Positions 45,063-54,370 of a DNA stretch of 64,000 nt are shown one piece after another. The stretch lies in assembly GCA_000471925.1 (NCBI GenBank), contig CP006667.1:4402001-4466000 (forward strand), given 5' to 3'. The DNA is from Ralstonia pickettii DTP0602. Lineage in GTDB: Bacteria > Pseudomonadota > Gammaproteobacteria > Burkholderiales > Burkholderiaceae. Below the pieces are notes generated by a model, which saw only the letters and a list, made by a program, of their open reading frames with translations, was not told where the DNA came from and ran no database searches. How positions within the stretch are numbered: the stretch's first letter is position 1; every line of letters starts with the position of its first letter. Made by a program: the position numbers and the translations under genes.

Positions 45063-46481
45063 ATGAAACTCCGCCAGAAGATCCTGTTGCTAGCCGTGGC
45101 GCCGCTGGCGGTGGCCATGCTCGGCATCGCCATAGCCGTGCGCTACCAGGCCACCCAGCTAGCCCGGCATGAACGCGCGCTGGTCGAAGCCGCCTACCTG
45201 CAGAGCAAGGAAATGGAGCTGCGCCACTACGTGGAACTGGCGCAGAGCGCGATCGCGCCGATGGTGCGCTCCGGCCGCAACGACGCCGATACCCGGCGCG
45301 CGGCGATGGAGGCACTGGCGCGGCTCGACTACGGCCCCGACGGCTACTTCTTCCTGTACGACCTGCAGGGCCGCAACCTGATGCATCCGCGCCAGCCCGA
45401 ACTGGTCGGCCAGGACCTGTGGACCATGCGTGACCCCCAGGGCGCGCTGACCATCCAGCAGCTGATCGCCGCGGCAAAAAGTGGCGGCGGCGCGGTCCGC
45501 TACCTGTGGAGAAAGCCCTCGTCGCAGCAACTCGCGCCCAAGCTCGGCTACGTGGTCGCGGTGCCTGAGTGGGGCTGGATGCTCGGCACCGGCATCTACC
45601 TGGATGACGTGGAGCGCACGCTGCGCCAGCTTGACGCCCGCGCCGAGACCGATATCCGCGAAACCATGGCCTGGATCGGCGTGATCGCCGCGATCAGCAT
45701 CCTGCTGGTCGCCGCCAGCGGCCTGGCGCTGAACGTCAGCGAACACCGCGAGGCCGATGCCAAGCTGCGCCAGCTGGCGCAGCGCGTGGTGCAGTCGCAG
45801 GAAGAGGAACGCGCGCGGCTGTCGCGCGAGCTGCACGACGGCATCAGCCAGCTGCTGGTGTCGGTCAAGCTGGTGCTGGAGACCGCCACCAACCGCCTGC
45901 GCCTGGCGCCCACTGAAGGCGCGGCGGTGGCGCCGGTGCTGGGCATGGCGCTGAACCGGCTCGACACCGTGTTCAACGAAGTGCGGCGCGTGGCGCGCAA
46001 CCTGCGCCCCGCCCTGCTCGACGACCTGGGCCTCTACGCCGCGCTCCAGCACCTGGCGCGCGAGATGCAGGGCGGCAGCCGGCTCGAGATCGCGGTGACG
46101 CAATCCGGTACGCCGCGCGAACTGGCGGATGAACAGGCCACGGCACTGTTCCGCATCGCGCAAGAAGCGCTGACCAATGTGGAGCGCCACGCCCGTGCGC
46201 GGCGCGTGAGCGTGTTGCTGGCGTTCGATGCCGACGCCACGCGCCTGACCGTGCGCGACGATGGCAGCGGCTTCGATGTGGCGCGCATGCAGCTCGACCC
46301 GCAGCGCGGCATCGGCCTGCGCAACCTGCGGGAGCGTATCGCCGCGCTGGGCGGGCAGTTCGGCATCGTTTCCGGCGTCGGCGGCACCGAGCTGGTCGCT
46401 TCGCTGCCGCTGGCGAAGCCTGCAGCAAAACCCACTGCAATTTCGCACGATCCCGTTTCCGCAGGACCCTCGCAGTCATGA
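45063..46481 (+). CDS. Cache-domain sensor histidine kinase (NarX/HisKA_3 type)
   Basis: 472 residues. The first membrane helix (ILLLAVAPLAVAMLGIAIAV) is followed by a single cache domain (about 40-190; YGPDGYFFLYDLQGRNLMHPR, GTGIYLDDVE), a second helix (IGVIAAISILLVAASGLAL), HisKA_3 with phosphoacceptor His in RLSRELHDGISQLL, and a HATPase (VRDDGSGFDVAR, RGIGLRNLRERI). Cache domains commonly bind small carboxylates. Its stop overlaps the LuxR regulator start as ATGA. Divergent position suggests it senses the CstA substrate. Confidence 0.93.
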   Translation: MKLRQKILLLAVAPLAVAMLGIAIAVRYQATQLARHERALVEAAYLQSKEMELRHYVELAQSAIAPMVRSGRNDADTRRAAMEALARLDYGPDGYFFLYDLQGRNLMHPRQPELVGQDLWTMRDPQGALTIQQLIAAAKSGGGAVRYLWRKPSSQQLAPKLGYVVAVPEWGWMLGTGIYLDDVERTLRQLDARAETDIRETMAWIGVIAAISILLVAASGLALNVSEHREADAKLRQLAQRVVQSQEEERARLSRELHDGISQLLVSVKLVLETATNRLRLAPTEGAAVAPVLGMALNRLDTVFNEVRRVARNLRPALLDDLGLYAALQHLAREMQGGSRLEIAVTQSGTPRELADEQATALFRIAQEALTNVERHARARRVSVLLAFDADATRLTVRDDGSGFDVARMQLDPQRGIGLRNLRERIAALGGQFGIVSGVGGTELVASLPLAKPAAKPTAISHDPVSAGPSQS

Positions 46482-47158
46482 CCCAGTTTCCAGACTTCGC
46501 CCCCGGCAGCGCCGACGCACCCGCCCGCGTGCTGCTGATCGACGACCACGCGCTGGTGCGCGACGGCATGCGCATGCACCTGGCGCTGCAGCCGAGGCTG
46601 CGCGTGGTAGGCGAGGCCGACGACGGCGAAGCCGCGCTGGCGTGGCTGGACCGTGCCGCTGAAGCCGAGCTGCCGGACCTCGTCATCACCGATATCGGCA
46701 TGCGCGGCATGGGCGGCATCGCGCTGGCGGCGGCGTTGCACGACCGCTATCCGGAACTGGCGGTGCTGATCGTGTCGATGCACGACAACCTGGAATACGT
46801 GCGCCAGGCGGTGCGCGCCGGCGCGCGCGGCTATGTGCTCAAGGACGCGCCGGCTGACGAGCTGATGGCGGCGATCCAGTCGGTGCTGGCCGGGCGTGTG
46901 TTCTACAGCGCGCGCATCGCGCGCGGCATGGCCGAGCAAAGCCCTGGCCCGCTCGACGCGCTGACCCGGCGCGAGCGCGACATCCTTGGCTGCATCGGGC
47001 GTGGCATGGCCAACAAGGAGATTGCGGTGCAGCTCGGCGTGTCGGTGCGCACGGTGGAAACGCACCGGCTCAACCTGAAGCGCAAGTTGGGGATCGAGGG
47101 GCGGGCGGGGTTGGTGAAGTATGCGGTGGAGACGTTGGGGGATAGCGAGGCGGGATAA
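46478..47158 (+). CDS. NarL/LuxR-family response regulator
   Basis: 226 residues. Receiver domain with phosphoacceptor Asp72 (LVITDIGMRGMGG) and a LuxR helix-turn-helix (LTRRERDILGCIGRGMANKE, VSVRTVETHRLNLKRKLGI). It is translationally coupled to the preceding kinase by ATGA overlap. The ACTACGCA dyads upstream of the kinase gene are candidate binding sites because NarL-type regulators bind such inverted repeats. Confidence 0.94.
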   Translation: MTQFPDFAPGSADAPARVLLIDDHALVRDGMRMHLALQPRLRVVGEADDGEAALAWLDRAAEAELPDLVITDIGMRGMGGIALAAALHDRYPELAVLIVSMHDNLEYVRQAVRAGARGYVLKDAPADELMAAIQSVLAGRVFYSARIARGMAEQSPGPLDALTRRERDILGCIGRGMANKEIAVQLGVSVRTVETHRLNLKRKLGIEGRAGLVKYAVETLGDSEAG

Positions 47159-47192
47159 AAAACGCCCGCCTCCGGAGAGACGGGCGTTGGTT
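47156..47192. terminator. Bidirectional terminator between the regulator and pckG
   Basis: ACGCCCG (47162-47168) pairs with CGGGCGT (47181-47187). Minus strand continues into TTTTTTA, plus strand into TGGTTT, so it serves the convergent pckG and regulator genes, better for pckG. Confidence 0.8.
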
Positions 47193-47246
47193 TGCCGACC
47201 AAACCTGGCACAGCGTGCCAGCTTTGTCAGCACGGCTGCGAGAGCA

Positions 47247-49103
47247 TCAGCCCTCCAGCCGCTTGCCCAGCGCAACCCGCGTTTCCGCCAGCGCCTGCGG
47301 CAGGTTGTGCTTCAGCTGCGTAAACAGCTCGTCATGCAGCGCCAGCTCCTTCTGCCACGCGTCACGGTCGATCGAGGTCACCTGCTCGAACTGCGCCGGC
47401 GAGAACTCAACGCCGTTCCAGTTCAGGTCCTCGTAGCGCGGCGTCGTGCCGAACATGTGCTCGGCGCCCTGCCCCTTGCCTTCCACGCGGTCGATCATCC
47501 ACGACAGCACGCGCATGTTCTCGCCAAAGCCCGGCCACACGAAGTTGCCCTCGGCATCCTTGCGGAACCAGTTGACGCAGTAGATCTTCGGCAGCTTGGC
47601 CCCCGACGCTTCCAGCTTCTTGCCCAGTTCCAGCCAGTGGCCGAAGTAATCGCTCATGTTGTAGCCGCAGAACGGCAGCATGGCGAACGGGTCGCGGCGC
47701 ACCACGCCTTGCTGGCCGGCGGCCGCGGCGGTGGTTTCCGAACCCATGGTGGCGGCCATGTAGACGCCTTCGGTCCAGTTGCGCGCCTCGGTCACCAGCG
47801 GCACGGTGGTCGAGCGGCGGCCGCCGAAGATAAACGCATCAATGGGTACGCCGGCCGGGTTGTCCCAGTTATCGTCGATCGACGGGCACTGCGCGGCCGG
47901 CGCGGTGAAGCGGGCGTTCGGGTGCGCGGCCTTGGCCCCGGTGGCCTTGGCGATTTCCGGGGTCCAGTCCTTGCCCTGCCAGTCGGCCAGGTGCGCCGGC
48001 GCTTCCTTGGTCATGCCCTCCCACCACACGTCGCCGTCGTCGGTCAGCGCCACGTTGGTGAAGATGACGTTTTCCTTCAGCGTCGCCATCGCGTTGAAGT
48101 TGGTCTTCTCGCTGGTGCCCGGGGCCACGCCGAAGTAGCCGGCTTCCGGGTTGATCGCGTACAGGCGGCCGTCCTTGCCCGGCTTGATCCAGGCGATGTC
48201 GTCGCCGATGGTGGTGACCTTCCAGCCCTCGAAGGCCTTGGGCGGGATCAGCATGGCGAAATTGGTCTTGCCGCAGGCCGAAGGGAATGCGGCGGCAACG
48301 TGGTACTTCTTGCCCTCGGGCGAGGTCACGCCCAGGATCAGCATGTGCTCGGCGAGCCAGCCTTCATCGCGGCCCATGGTCGAGGCGATCCGCAGCGCGA
48401 AGCACTTCTTGCCCAGCAGCGCATTGCCGCCGTAGCCCGAGCCGAACGACCAGATTTCGCGCGTTTCCGGGAAATGGACGATGTACTTGGTCGGGTTGCA
48501 CGGCCACGCCACGTCCTTCTCGCCGGCGGCGAGCGGCTTGCCCACGGTGTGCACGCACGGCACGAACTCGCCGTTGCTGCCCAGCACTTCATACACAGCC
48601 TTGCCCATGCGCGTCATGATGCGCATGTTCACCGCCACGTACGGCGAATCCGACAGTTCCACGCCGATATGGGCGATCGGCGAGCCCAGCGGGCCCATCG
48701 AGAACGGCACCACATACAGCGTGCGGCCGCGCATGGAACCCTCGAACAGGCCGTTCAGCGTCTGGCGCATCTCGGCGGGAGCGGTCCAGTTGTTGGTCGG
48801 GCCGGCGTCTTCCTGCTTTTCGGAGCAGATGAAGGTACGGTCTTCCACGCGGGCCACGTCGGAGGGGTCCGACAGGGCCAGGAAAGAGTTCTTGCGCTTG
48901 GCCGGGTTCAGGCGCTTCATGGTGCCGGCGGATACCATCTGCTCGCACAGGCGGTCGTATTCTTCCTGCGACCCGTCACACCAGTAGATATTGTCGGGTT
49001 TGGTCAGGGCGGCAATTTCCGCGACCCAGGACACCAGCTTCGGGTGCTTGACCCAGGCCGGTGCATTGACTGGCGCCGTGCCTTGCATCGTGGGGTGGTT
49101 CAT
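47247..49103 (-). CDS. pckG: Phosphoenolpyruvate carboxykinase (GTP)
   Basis: 618 residues. The kinase P-loop [15 protein letters not shown], the metal and PEP-binding block [17 protein letters not shown] and the GTP-type guanine pocket region ([17 protein letters not shown]) are present. It converts oxaloacetate to PEP for gluconeogenesis. The ATG at 49103 ([11 protein letters not shown]) is preferred to an upstream in-frame codon. Downstream terminator shared with the convergent regulator. Confidence 0.96.
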   Translation of the reverse strand: MNHPTMQGTAPVNAPAWVKHPKLVSWVAEIAALTKPDNIYWCDGSQEEYDRLCEQMVSAGTMKRLNPAKRKNSFLALSDPSDVARVEDRTFICSEKQEDAGPTNNWTAPAEMRQTLNGLFEGSMRGRTLYVVPFSMGPLGSPIAHIGVELSDSPYVAVNMRIMTRMGKAVYEVLGSNGEFVPCVHTVGKPLAAGEKDVAWPCNPTKYIVHFPETREIWSFGSGYGGNALLGKKCFALRIASTMGRDEGWLAEHMLILGVTSPEGKKYHVAAAFPSACGKTNFAMLIPPKAFEGWKVTTIGDDIAWIKPGKDGRLYAINPEAGYFGVAPGTSEKTNFNAMATLKENVIFTNVALTDDGDVWWEGMTKEAPAHLADWQGKDWTPEIAKATGAKAAHPNARFTAPAAQCPSIDDNWDNPAGVPIDAFIFGGRRSTTVPLVTEARNWTEGVYMAATMGSETTAAAAGQQGVVRRDPFAMLPFCGYNMSDYFGHWLELGKKLEASGAKLPKIYCVNWFRKDAEGNFVWPGFGENMRVLSWMIDRVEGKGQGAEHMFGTTPRYEDLNWNGVEFSPAQFEQVTSIDRDAWQKELALHDELFTQLKHNLPQALAETRVALGKRLEG

Positions 49104-49612
49104 ACTGCAACTCCGGTTCGTAAAGGGAAGTAAGGGAATGGGGAAACCTTGCAAAGCCTTGGCCGGCGGGAGGCAAATCCGAGATCGTCACAGGATGTGG
49201 GTAACATCAGGCCGTGATATCCGAATCGTCACATCCCGTTACAACTCCGCGGCGACCCGGGTTGTGCAAAGGTCGCGGCGGTCCCTGCGGCTGCGCTAAA
49301 GTTGCGCTTCGCCCGCGCAGGGGTGGCTGCGCGCGCCGGGTGGGCTTTGTCCGGATGGGGCAGCGTGACGGGAGCTGGGCTCGACCGACAATCCGCGGCG
49401 ACACCGGAGCAGGCAAGGATACCACTGGCGCACCCCCCTGTTTTTTGCTGCGCAGCAATTGCCGCGGCCGGCTGGCGCGGCATCCCCGTCGCTCGGCGGG
49501 TATCGTTGCGTAGCGCCGGCGAGGGGTATTCAACAATACTGTTGACCGGCGCGCGGCTCCGTTGCCGCGCGCACCAACCGGCACTAAGGCCGGTAGACAA
49601 CCAGAGTTGCCG
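49104..49612. other. Divergent intergenic region of pckG and the hydroxyacid dehydrogenase
   Basis: About 510 bp without a supportable gene. A direct repeat ATCGTCACA occurs at 49184 and 49225, 41 bp apart, about 80-120 bp upstream of the pckG start, and may be an operator. The right half is high-GC with no clear motif apart from a CCGG-CACTAAGG-CCGG hairpin near 49579. Confidence 0.45.
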
Positions 49613-50638
49613 ATGAAGATTGCCGTACTCGACGATTATCAGGACGCCGTGCGCAAGCTGCCGTGCTTCAGCTTGTTGGAGGGGCACGACGTCAAGGTGT
49701 TCAACAACACCGTCAAGGGCGTGGGCCAGCTGGCCGCGCGCCTGTCCGACGTGGAAGCCGTGGTGCTGATCCGCGAACGCACCCGCATCACCCGTCAACT
49801 GCTGGAAAAACTGCCCAAGCTGAAGCTGATCAGCCAGACCGGCAAGGTCGGCGCGGGCCCGGGCAGCCATATCGACCTGGATGCGGCCACCGACCGCGGC
49901 GTCGCGGTGCTGGAAGGCGTGGGCTCGCCGGTGGCCCCGGCCGAGCTGACCTGGGCGCTGATCATGGCGGCGCAGCGGCGCATCCCGCAGTATGTGGCGA
50001 GCCTCAAGCACGGCGCCTGGCAGCAGTCGGGCCTGAAATCGACGACGATGCCGCCCAACTTCGGCCTCGGCCAGGTGCTGCGCGGCCAGACGCTGGGGAT
50101 CTGGGGCTACGGCAAGATCGGCCGGCTGCTGGCCGGCTATGGCCGTGCCTTCGGCATGAAGGTGCTGGTCTGGGGCCGCGAGGCTTCGCAGGAAGCCGCC
50201 CGCGCCGATGGCCTGGACGTGGCCGGGTCGAAGGAGCAGTTCTTTGCCGACAGCGACGTTTTGTCGCTGCACCTGCGCCTGAACGACGACACCCGCGGCA
50301 TCGTCAAGCTGACCGACCTGACGCGGATGAAGCCCACCGCGCTCTTCGTCAACACCAGCCGCGCGGAGCTGCTGGAAGAGAACGCGCTGGTTACCGCGCT
50401 GAACCGGGGCCGGCCCGGCATGGCAGCGGTCGACGTGTTCGAGTCCGAGCCGATCCTGCAGGGCCACGCGCTGCTGCGCATGGAAAACTGTATCTGCACG
50501 CCGCACCTGGGCTATGTGGAGCGTGACAGCTATGAGCTGTACTTCCGCACGGCGTTCCAGAACATCCTGGATGTGCTGGGCGGCAAGCACGACTGCATCG
50601 TCAATCCCAAGGCGCTGACGCCGGCACTGTCGCGCTGA
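49613..50638 (+). CDS. D-2-hydroxyacid dehydrogenase family protein
   Basis: 341 residues. Rossmann NAD-binding motif GQTLGIWGYGKIGRLLAGY, catalytic Arg in LFVNTSRAELL, Glu in DVFESEPI and His in CTPHLGYVERD define the family (phosphoglycerate dehydrogenase-like). Substrate cannot be told from sequence. ATG 49613 after an AGTTGCCG leader; no strong ribosome site. Followed by a terminator. Confidence 0.92.
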   Translation: MKIAVLDDYQDAVRKLPCFSLLEGHDVKVFNNTVKGVGQLAARLSDVEAVVLIRERTRITRQLLEKLPKLKLISQTGKVGAGPGSHIDLDAATDRGVAVLEGVGSPVAPAELTWALIMAAQRRIPQYVASLKHGAWQQSGLKSTTMPPNFGLGQVLRGQTLGIWGYGKIGRLLAGYGRAFGMKVLVWGREASQEAARADGLDVAGSKEQFFADSDVLSLHLRLNDDTRGIVKLTDLTRMKPTALFVNTSRAELLEENALVTALNRGRPGMAAVDVFESEPILQGHALLRMENCICTPHLGYVERDSYELYFRTAFQNILDVLGGKHDCIVNPKALTPALSR

Positions 50639-50688
50639 GTTGTTGCGGCCGGATTGCCGCGAGGTAACCTCGCGATGAGGCCCTGTTT

Positions 50689-50722
50689 CGCCCCTGTTCC
50701 GCGATGCGGGACAGGGGCGTTT
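50689..50722 (+). terminator. Terminator after the hydroxyacid dehydrogenase
   Basis: CGCCCCTGTTCC pairs with GGGACAGGGGCG around GCGATGC with one G-U, followed by TTTC. Confidence 0.75.
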
Positions 50723-50869
50723 CACATCTGGGTAGCCATTTCCGGGGAAAAACGCGAACGCCGCGAAACCGCTACACTCGGGACTTCCCTCACCGCCCGG
50801 CCGCCCTGGCCCGCGGCAGCCCAGACAACAACAAGGCGCCTGCGCGCTGAACACCTCCCCAAGGCCGGC

Positions 50870-52042
50870 ATGGACCCCAGGCTAGTGACGCTCTGCGTCG
50901 GCAATTTCGTCATTGGCACCGGTGCGATGATCGTTACCGGCATGTTGAACGACATTGCCGGCGATTTCGGCCTCGGCGCCGCCAGTGCTGGCCAGCTGGT
51001 GTCCGTGTTCGCGCTGGCGACCTGCGTCGGCGCGCCGCTGTTCGCCACGCTGGGCTCGCGCATCGACCGTCGGCTGCTGCTGGCCGGATCGCTGTTGATC
51101 TACGCGGTCATGCACCTCGCCGCGGCGTTCGCTCCCAGCTTCGCGGCACTGATGGCGATCCGCTTCCTGACGGCCATCGGCGCGGCCATCTACACCCCCC
51201 AGACCGCGGCCACGCTGCCGCTGCTGGTCAATGCGCAGACGCGCGGGCGCGCCATCAGCTTTGTCTTCCTCGGCTGGAGCATCGCCAGCGTGGTGGGCGT
51301 GCCGCTGGGCACCTGGATCTCTTCCACGCTGGGCTGGCGCGTCAGCATGGCGCTGGTGGGCGTCCTGGCCCTGCTGGTGTCGGCGGCGGTGTGGCGCGCG
51401 CTGCCGCGCGGGCTGTATGTGCCGCCGGTGGGGCGCGAGGCCTGGGGCGCGGTGCTGCGCCACAAGCCGATCATGCTGGTGGTGCTGACCACCATGATCT
51501 CGTCGGCCGGCATGTTTACGGTGTTTACCTATATCGCCCCCCTGCTGCGCGACCAGTACGGCATCAGCGGCGGCACGCTCAGCCTGATGTTCCTGGCCTA
51601 CGGCGCCTGCGGCGTGTTCGGCAACGCCGTGGCCGCGTCGCGCATGGACCGGGTCACGCCGAGCCGGATCGTGCAGGTCACGCTGCTGACCTCGATCACC
51701 GCCATGGTGCTGTGGCCGCTGGCCGGGCTGGGCGGCGTGGCGCTGGTGCTGCTGTTCATGCTGTGGGGCGTGGGCGGGTTTGCCACCAACAGCGCGCAGC
51801 AGGCGCGCCTGGTGCTGCTGGCGCCGGAGCGGGCCTCGGTATCGATCTCGCTCAATTCCTCGTCGATCTACCTGGGCCAGGCGGCCGGCGCCATGACCGG
51901 TGCCGCGATCTACACCCTGGCGGGGGCGGATTCGCTGCACTGGGGCGCGGCGGCGCTGATGCTGGCGGCGCTGGCGGTGTCGCAGCGTGCCCGCGCGCTC
52001 GGCTGCCAGGAACAGCGCCAGCAGGCGCCGCAGCAGGCCTGA
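50870..52042 (+). CDS. MFS transporter (AraJ/sugar-efflux-like)
   Basis: 390 residues, twelve hydrophobic segments from MDPRLVTLCVGNFVIGTGAM. The motif-A-like GSRIDRRLLLAG after the second helix and FLTAIGAAIYTPQTAATLP place it in the DHA1-type major facilitator family, near arabinose efflux permeases. It exports an unknown small molecule. The ATG at 50870 is chosen as the start; the frame is open to 50654. Confidence 0.9.
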   Translation: MDPRLVTLCVGNFVIGTGAMIVTGMLNDIAGDFGLGAASAGQLVSVFALATCVGAPLFATLGSRIDRRLLLAGSLLIYAVMHLAAAFAPSFAALMAIRFLTAIGAAIYTPQTAATLPLLVNAQTRGRAISFVFLGWSIASVVGVPLGTWISSTLGWRVSMALVGVLALLVSAAVWRALPRGLYVPPVGREAWGAVLRHKPIMLVVLTTMISSAGMFTVFTYIAPLLRDQYGISGGTLSLMFLAYGACGVFGNAVAASRMDRVTPSRIVQVTLLTSITAMVLWPLAGLGGVALVLLFMLWGVGGFATNSAQQARLVLLAPERASVSISLNSSSIYLGQAAGAMTGAAIYTLAGADSLHWGAAALMLAALAVSQRARALGCQEQRQQAPQQA

Positions 52043-52137
52043 TCCCCAGGCGGTGCGGGCCCGACGGCCGCGCCGCCAGCCTGCCACAAGCGCGCCAGCC
52101 CTTGCCACCGCGTCTGGTGAGGCACCGCACCAAGCCT

Positions 52138-52204
52138 TTTTCCACAGCGTTATCCGCCCGTTATCCTCAGGGATATCCGCAGCTTATCCACATCCCTTTC
52201 CACA
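52138..52204 (+). repeat. Array of six DnaA-box-like 9-mers at 11.5-bp period
   Basis: TTTTCCACA 52138, TTATCCGCC 52150, TTATCCTCA 52161, ATATCCGCA 52173, TTATCCACA 52184 (perfect) and CTTTCCACA 52196. The steps are 12, 11, 12, 11, 12. It ends 21 bp before the start codon of the MOSC gene and runs on the same strand. Confidence 0.8.
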
Positions 52205-52225
52205 ACCACCGAAGCGGGGGCTCAC

Positions 52226-52864
52226 GTGAGCGATTCCAGACCCTGGCAGGCCCGTGCACGCGTGCTGGCGGTGAGCCTGGGCAAGGCCATCCCGCTGGTA
52301 GTGGCGGGCGCGGGCACCGAGGCGGTGGTGCTCTCCGGCATCCGCAAGCACCCGGTCAGCACGCTGCTGCACCCGATCTGCGTACAGGTGCTGGCGCTGG
52401 GCATGGCCGGCGACGAGCAGGCCGACCTGACCGTGCACGGCGGCCGGGACAAGGCGGTCTACGCCTATCCGGCCGAGCACTACCCCTGGTGGAACGCGCG
52501 CCGCCGCGCCTGCTCGCAGCCGGAGTCGGGCCAGCCGCTGCCCTATGGCGCGCTGGGCGAAAACCTGACGCTGGAAGGGTTGGTCGAGGCGGACCTGTGG
52601 GTCGGCGACCTGCTACGCGTGGGCACCGCACTGCTGCGGGTGGAATCGCCGCGCCAGCCCTGCTACAAGTTCAACGCGGCCATGGCTTACCGCCATGCGG
52701 TGCGGGACATGGTCCAGAGCGGTTACACGGGCGTTTACCTCAGCGTGGTGCGGGCGGGTTCAGTTCGCGCCGGCGATGCCGTCATTGTGCAGGCCGGGCC
52801 ACGCGAACTCTCGGTCGACAGCGTCAATCAGTGGCGCCGCGATGGCCGGCGGCAGCTTTTCTGA
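52226..52864 (+). CDS. MOSC-domain protein (YiiM-like)
   Basis: 212 residues starting at a GTG (SDSRPWQARARVLAVS). MOSC signatures: LTVHGGRDKAVYAYP, GALGENLTLEGL and SPRQPCYKFNAAM with the conserved Cys. MOSC proteins handle sulfur bound to molybdenum cofactor and detoxify N-hydroxylated bases (YiiM). The DnaA-box-like array occupies its leader. Confidence 0.9.
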   Translation: MSDSRPWQARARVLAVSLGKAIPLVVAGAGTEAVVLSGIRKHPVSTLLHPICVQVLALGMAGDEQADLTVHGGRDKAVYAYPAEHYPWWNARRRACSQPESGQPLPYGALGENLTLEGLVEADLWVGDLLRVGTALLRVESPRQPCYKFNAAMAYRHAVRDMVQSGYTGVYLSVVRAGSVRAGDAVIVQAGPRELSVDSVNQWRRDGRRQLF

Positions 52865-53125
52865 TAATGTTTGTCTAACCATACAAGCGCCCCGCTACAC
52901 ACATCCCCGGTCTCCTCCGTGGTCCGGACGGCGTTTGCTGGCGCCGTCCCGTCACCCGACCCTTGCAGGTCCTGTAACGGACTGTAATACGCGGCGCTGG
53001 CCCCGGGCGGCGAAGCGCGGTACTAGTAGAGTCTTTGCGCAACACGCACCGGCGGCATGTCATGACAACAAGCCGGGCGGGTCACGGGGAGTGGCGCGAA
53101 GTCGGGTGCAGAGGGTCCACAAAAC
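52865..53125. promoter_or_regulatory. Leader of the RND operon with two CTGTAA repeats
   Basis: CTGTAA at 52972 and 52982, exactly 10 bp apart, about 140-155 bp upstream of the RND start. The same hexamer array occurs upstream of the glycine-zipper gene. The rest shows no gene. Confidence 0.5.
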
Positions 53126-54367
53126 ATGAAAACTGACAGGATCGACCAGCCCAAGGGCTTCGTCGACAGCAACTGGAGTGCGGCTGCCGGGACCGGGCGC
53201 GGCCGTGTATCGCCGTGGGGGATGGTGGCCGTGGTGCTGGTGATAGCCGGCCTTGGCTGGCTGGCCTGGCGCACCTGGCTCGCGCCCAAGCCGGAGCCCA
53301 AGGCGCCTGCCGCCGTGGTGGTGTCCACCGCGCGGGTGCAGCAGGGCGACGTGCCGCTGCAGGTCTCGGCCAACGGCAATGTCACCGCGTTATCCACGGT
53401 TGACGTGCGCCCGCAGGTATCCAGCACGGTGCGCACGGTGCATATCAAGGAAGGCCAGACGGTCAGGCCGGGCGACCTGCTGTTCTCGCTCGACACCCGC
53501 ATGGACGAGGCCAACCTGGCCAAGGCCCAGGCCCAGCTGCTGAAGGATCAGGCCGACCTGGCCGATGCCCGTCGCACGCTGGCGCGCAGCCAGGAGCTGC
53601 TCGAGCGCAACTTCATTTCGAAGAGCGCGGTCGACACCGCCCAGGCCAAGGTCGACGGCTTTGCCGCCACCGTGCGCGCCGACCAGGCCGCGATCGAAGC
53701 CAGCCGCGTGGCGATCAGCTACGGCGTGATCCGCGCCACCATCAGCGGGCGCACCGGCGTGATCAACGCCTTCCCGGGCTCGCTGGTGATGCCCGGCAGC
53801 ACCGTGCCGATGGTCACCGTCGCCCAGGTGCAGCCGATCGCCGTGACCTTCACCCTGCCCGAGCGGCAGCTGGCCGCGCTGCGCGAAGCAATGCGGGCCG
53901 GCCCGGTGCAGGTCACCGCGCAGCCCAACGACGGCAGCAAGACCCCGGTGACCGGCAAGATCACCTTTGTGGATAACACCGTCGATCCGCAATACGGCAC
54001 CATCCGCGTCAAGGCGCAGTTCGACAATGACGAGCAGCGGCTGTGGCCCGGCACCTACGCCACTGTGAGCGCCGTGGTGCAGACCCTGAAGGGCGCGCTG
54101 TCGGTGCCGCCGCAGGCGGTGGTGACCGGACCCGAAGGCCGCTTCGTCTACGTGGTCCAGCCCGACAGCAAGGTCGCGCGCGTGCCGGTGCAGGTGGTGA
54201 CCACCACCGCCGCCGCCGCCGTGGTCGAGGGCGTGCAGCCCGGGGCCCGCGTGGTGGTGGAAGGCACGCAGAACCTGCGCCCCGGCGCGCTGGTGCGCGA
54301 GGCGCCCGCCGCAGGGGCGTCGGCCGCCGCCGCGTCCCGCACGGCCAACGGCGCAGCGGGGCACTGA
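53126..54367 (+). CDS. RND efflux periplasmic adaptor (membrane fusion protein)
   Basis: 413 residues. N-terminal single membrane anchor (GMVAVVLVIAGLGWLAWRTW), no lipobox. HlyD-type lipoyl halves (VRPQVSSTVRTVHIKEGQTV), an alpha hairpin with LAKAQAQLLKDQADLADARR, beta-barrel and membrane-proximal domain. Resembles the MdtA group. Permease follows after 3 bp. The adaptor bridges permease and an outer-membrane channel which is not encoded here. Confidence 0.93.
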   Translation: MKTDRIDQPKGFVDSNWSAAAGTGRGRVSPWGMVAVVLVIAGLGWLAWRTWLAPKPEPKAPAAVVVSTARVQQGDVPLQVSANGNVTALSTVDVRPQVSSTVRTVHIKEGQTVRPGDLLFSLDTRMDEANLAKAQAQLLKDQADLADARRTLARSQELLERNFISKSAVDTAQAKVDGFAATVRADQAAIEASRVAISYGVIRATISGRTGVINAFPGSLVMPGSTVPMVTVAQVQPIAVTFTLPERQLAALREAMRAGPVQVTAQPNDGSKTPVTGKITFVDNTVDPQYGTIRVKAQFDNDEQRLWPGTYATVSAVVQTLKGALSVPPQAVVTGPEGRFVYVVQPDSKVARVPVQVVTTTAAAAVVEGVQPGARVVVEGTQNLRPGALVREAPAAGASAAAASRTANGAAGH

Positions 54368-54370
54368 GCC

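Noticed and set aside
52226..52864. Replication-initiator gene next to the 52.1-kb DnaA-box-like array
   Set aside because: The adjacent gene is a MOSC protein, not a Rep or DnaA protein; no origin call is made.
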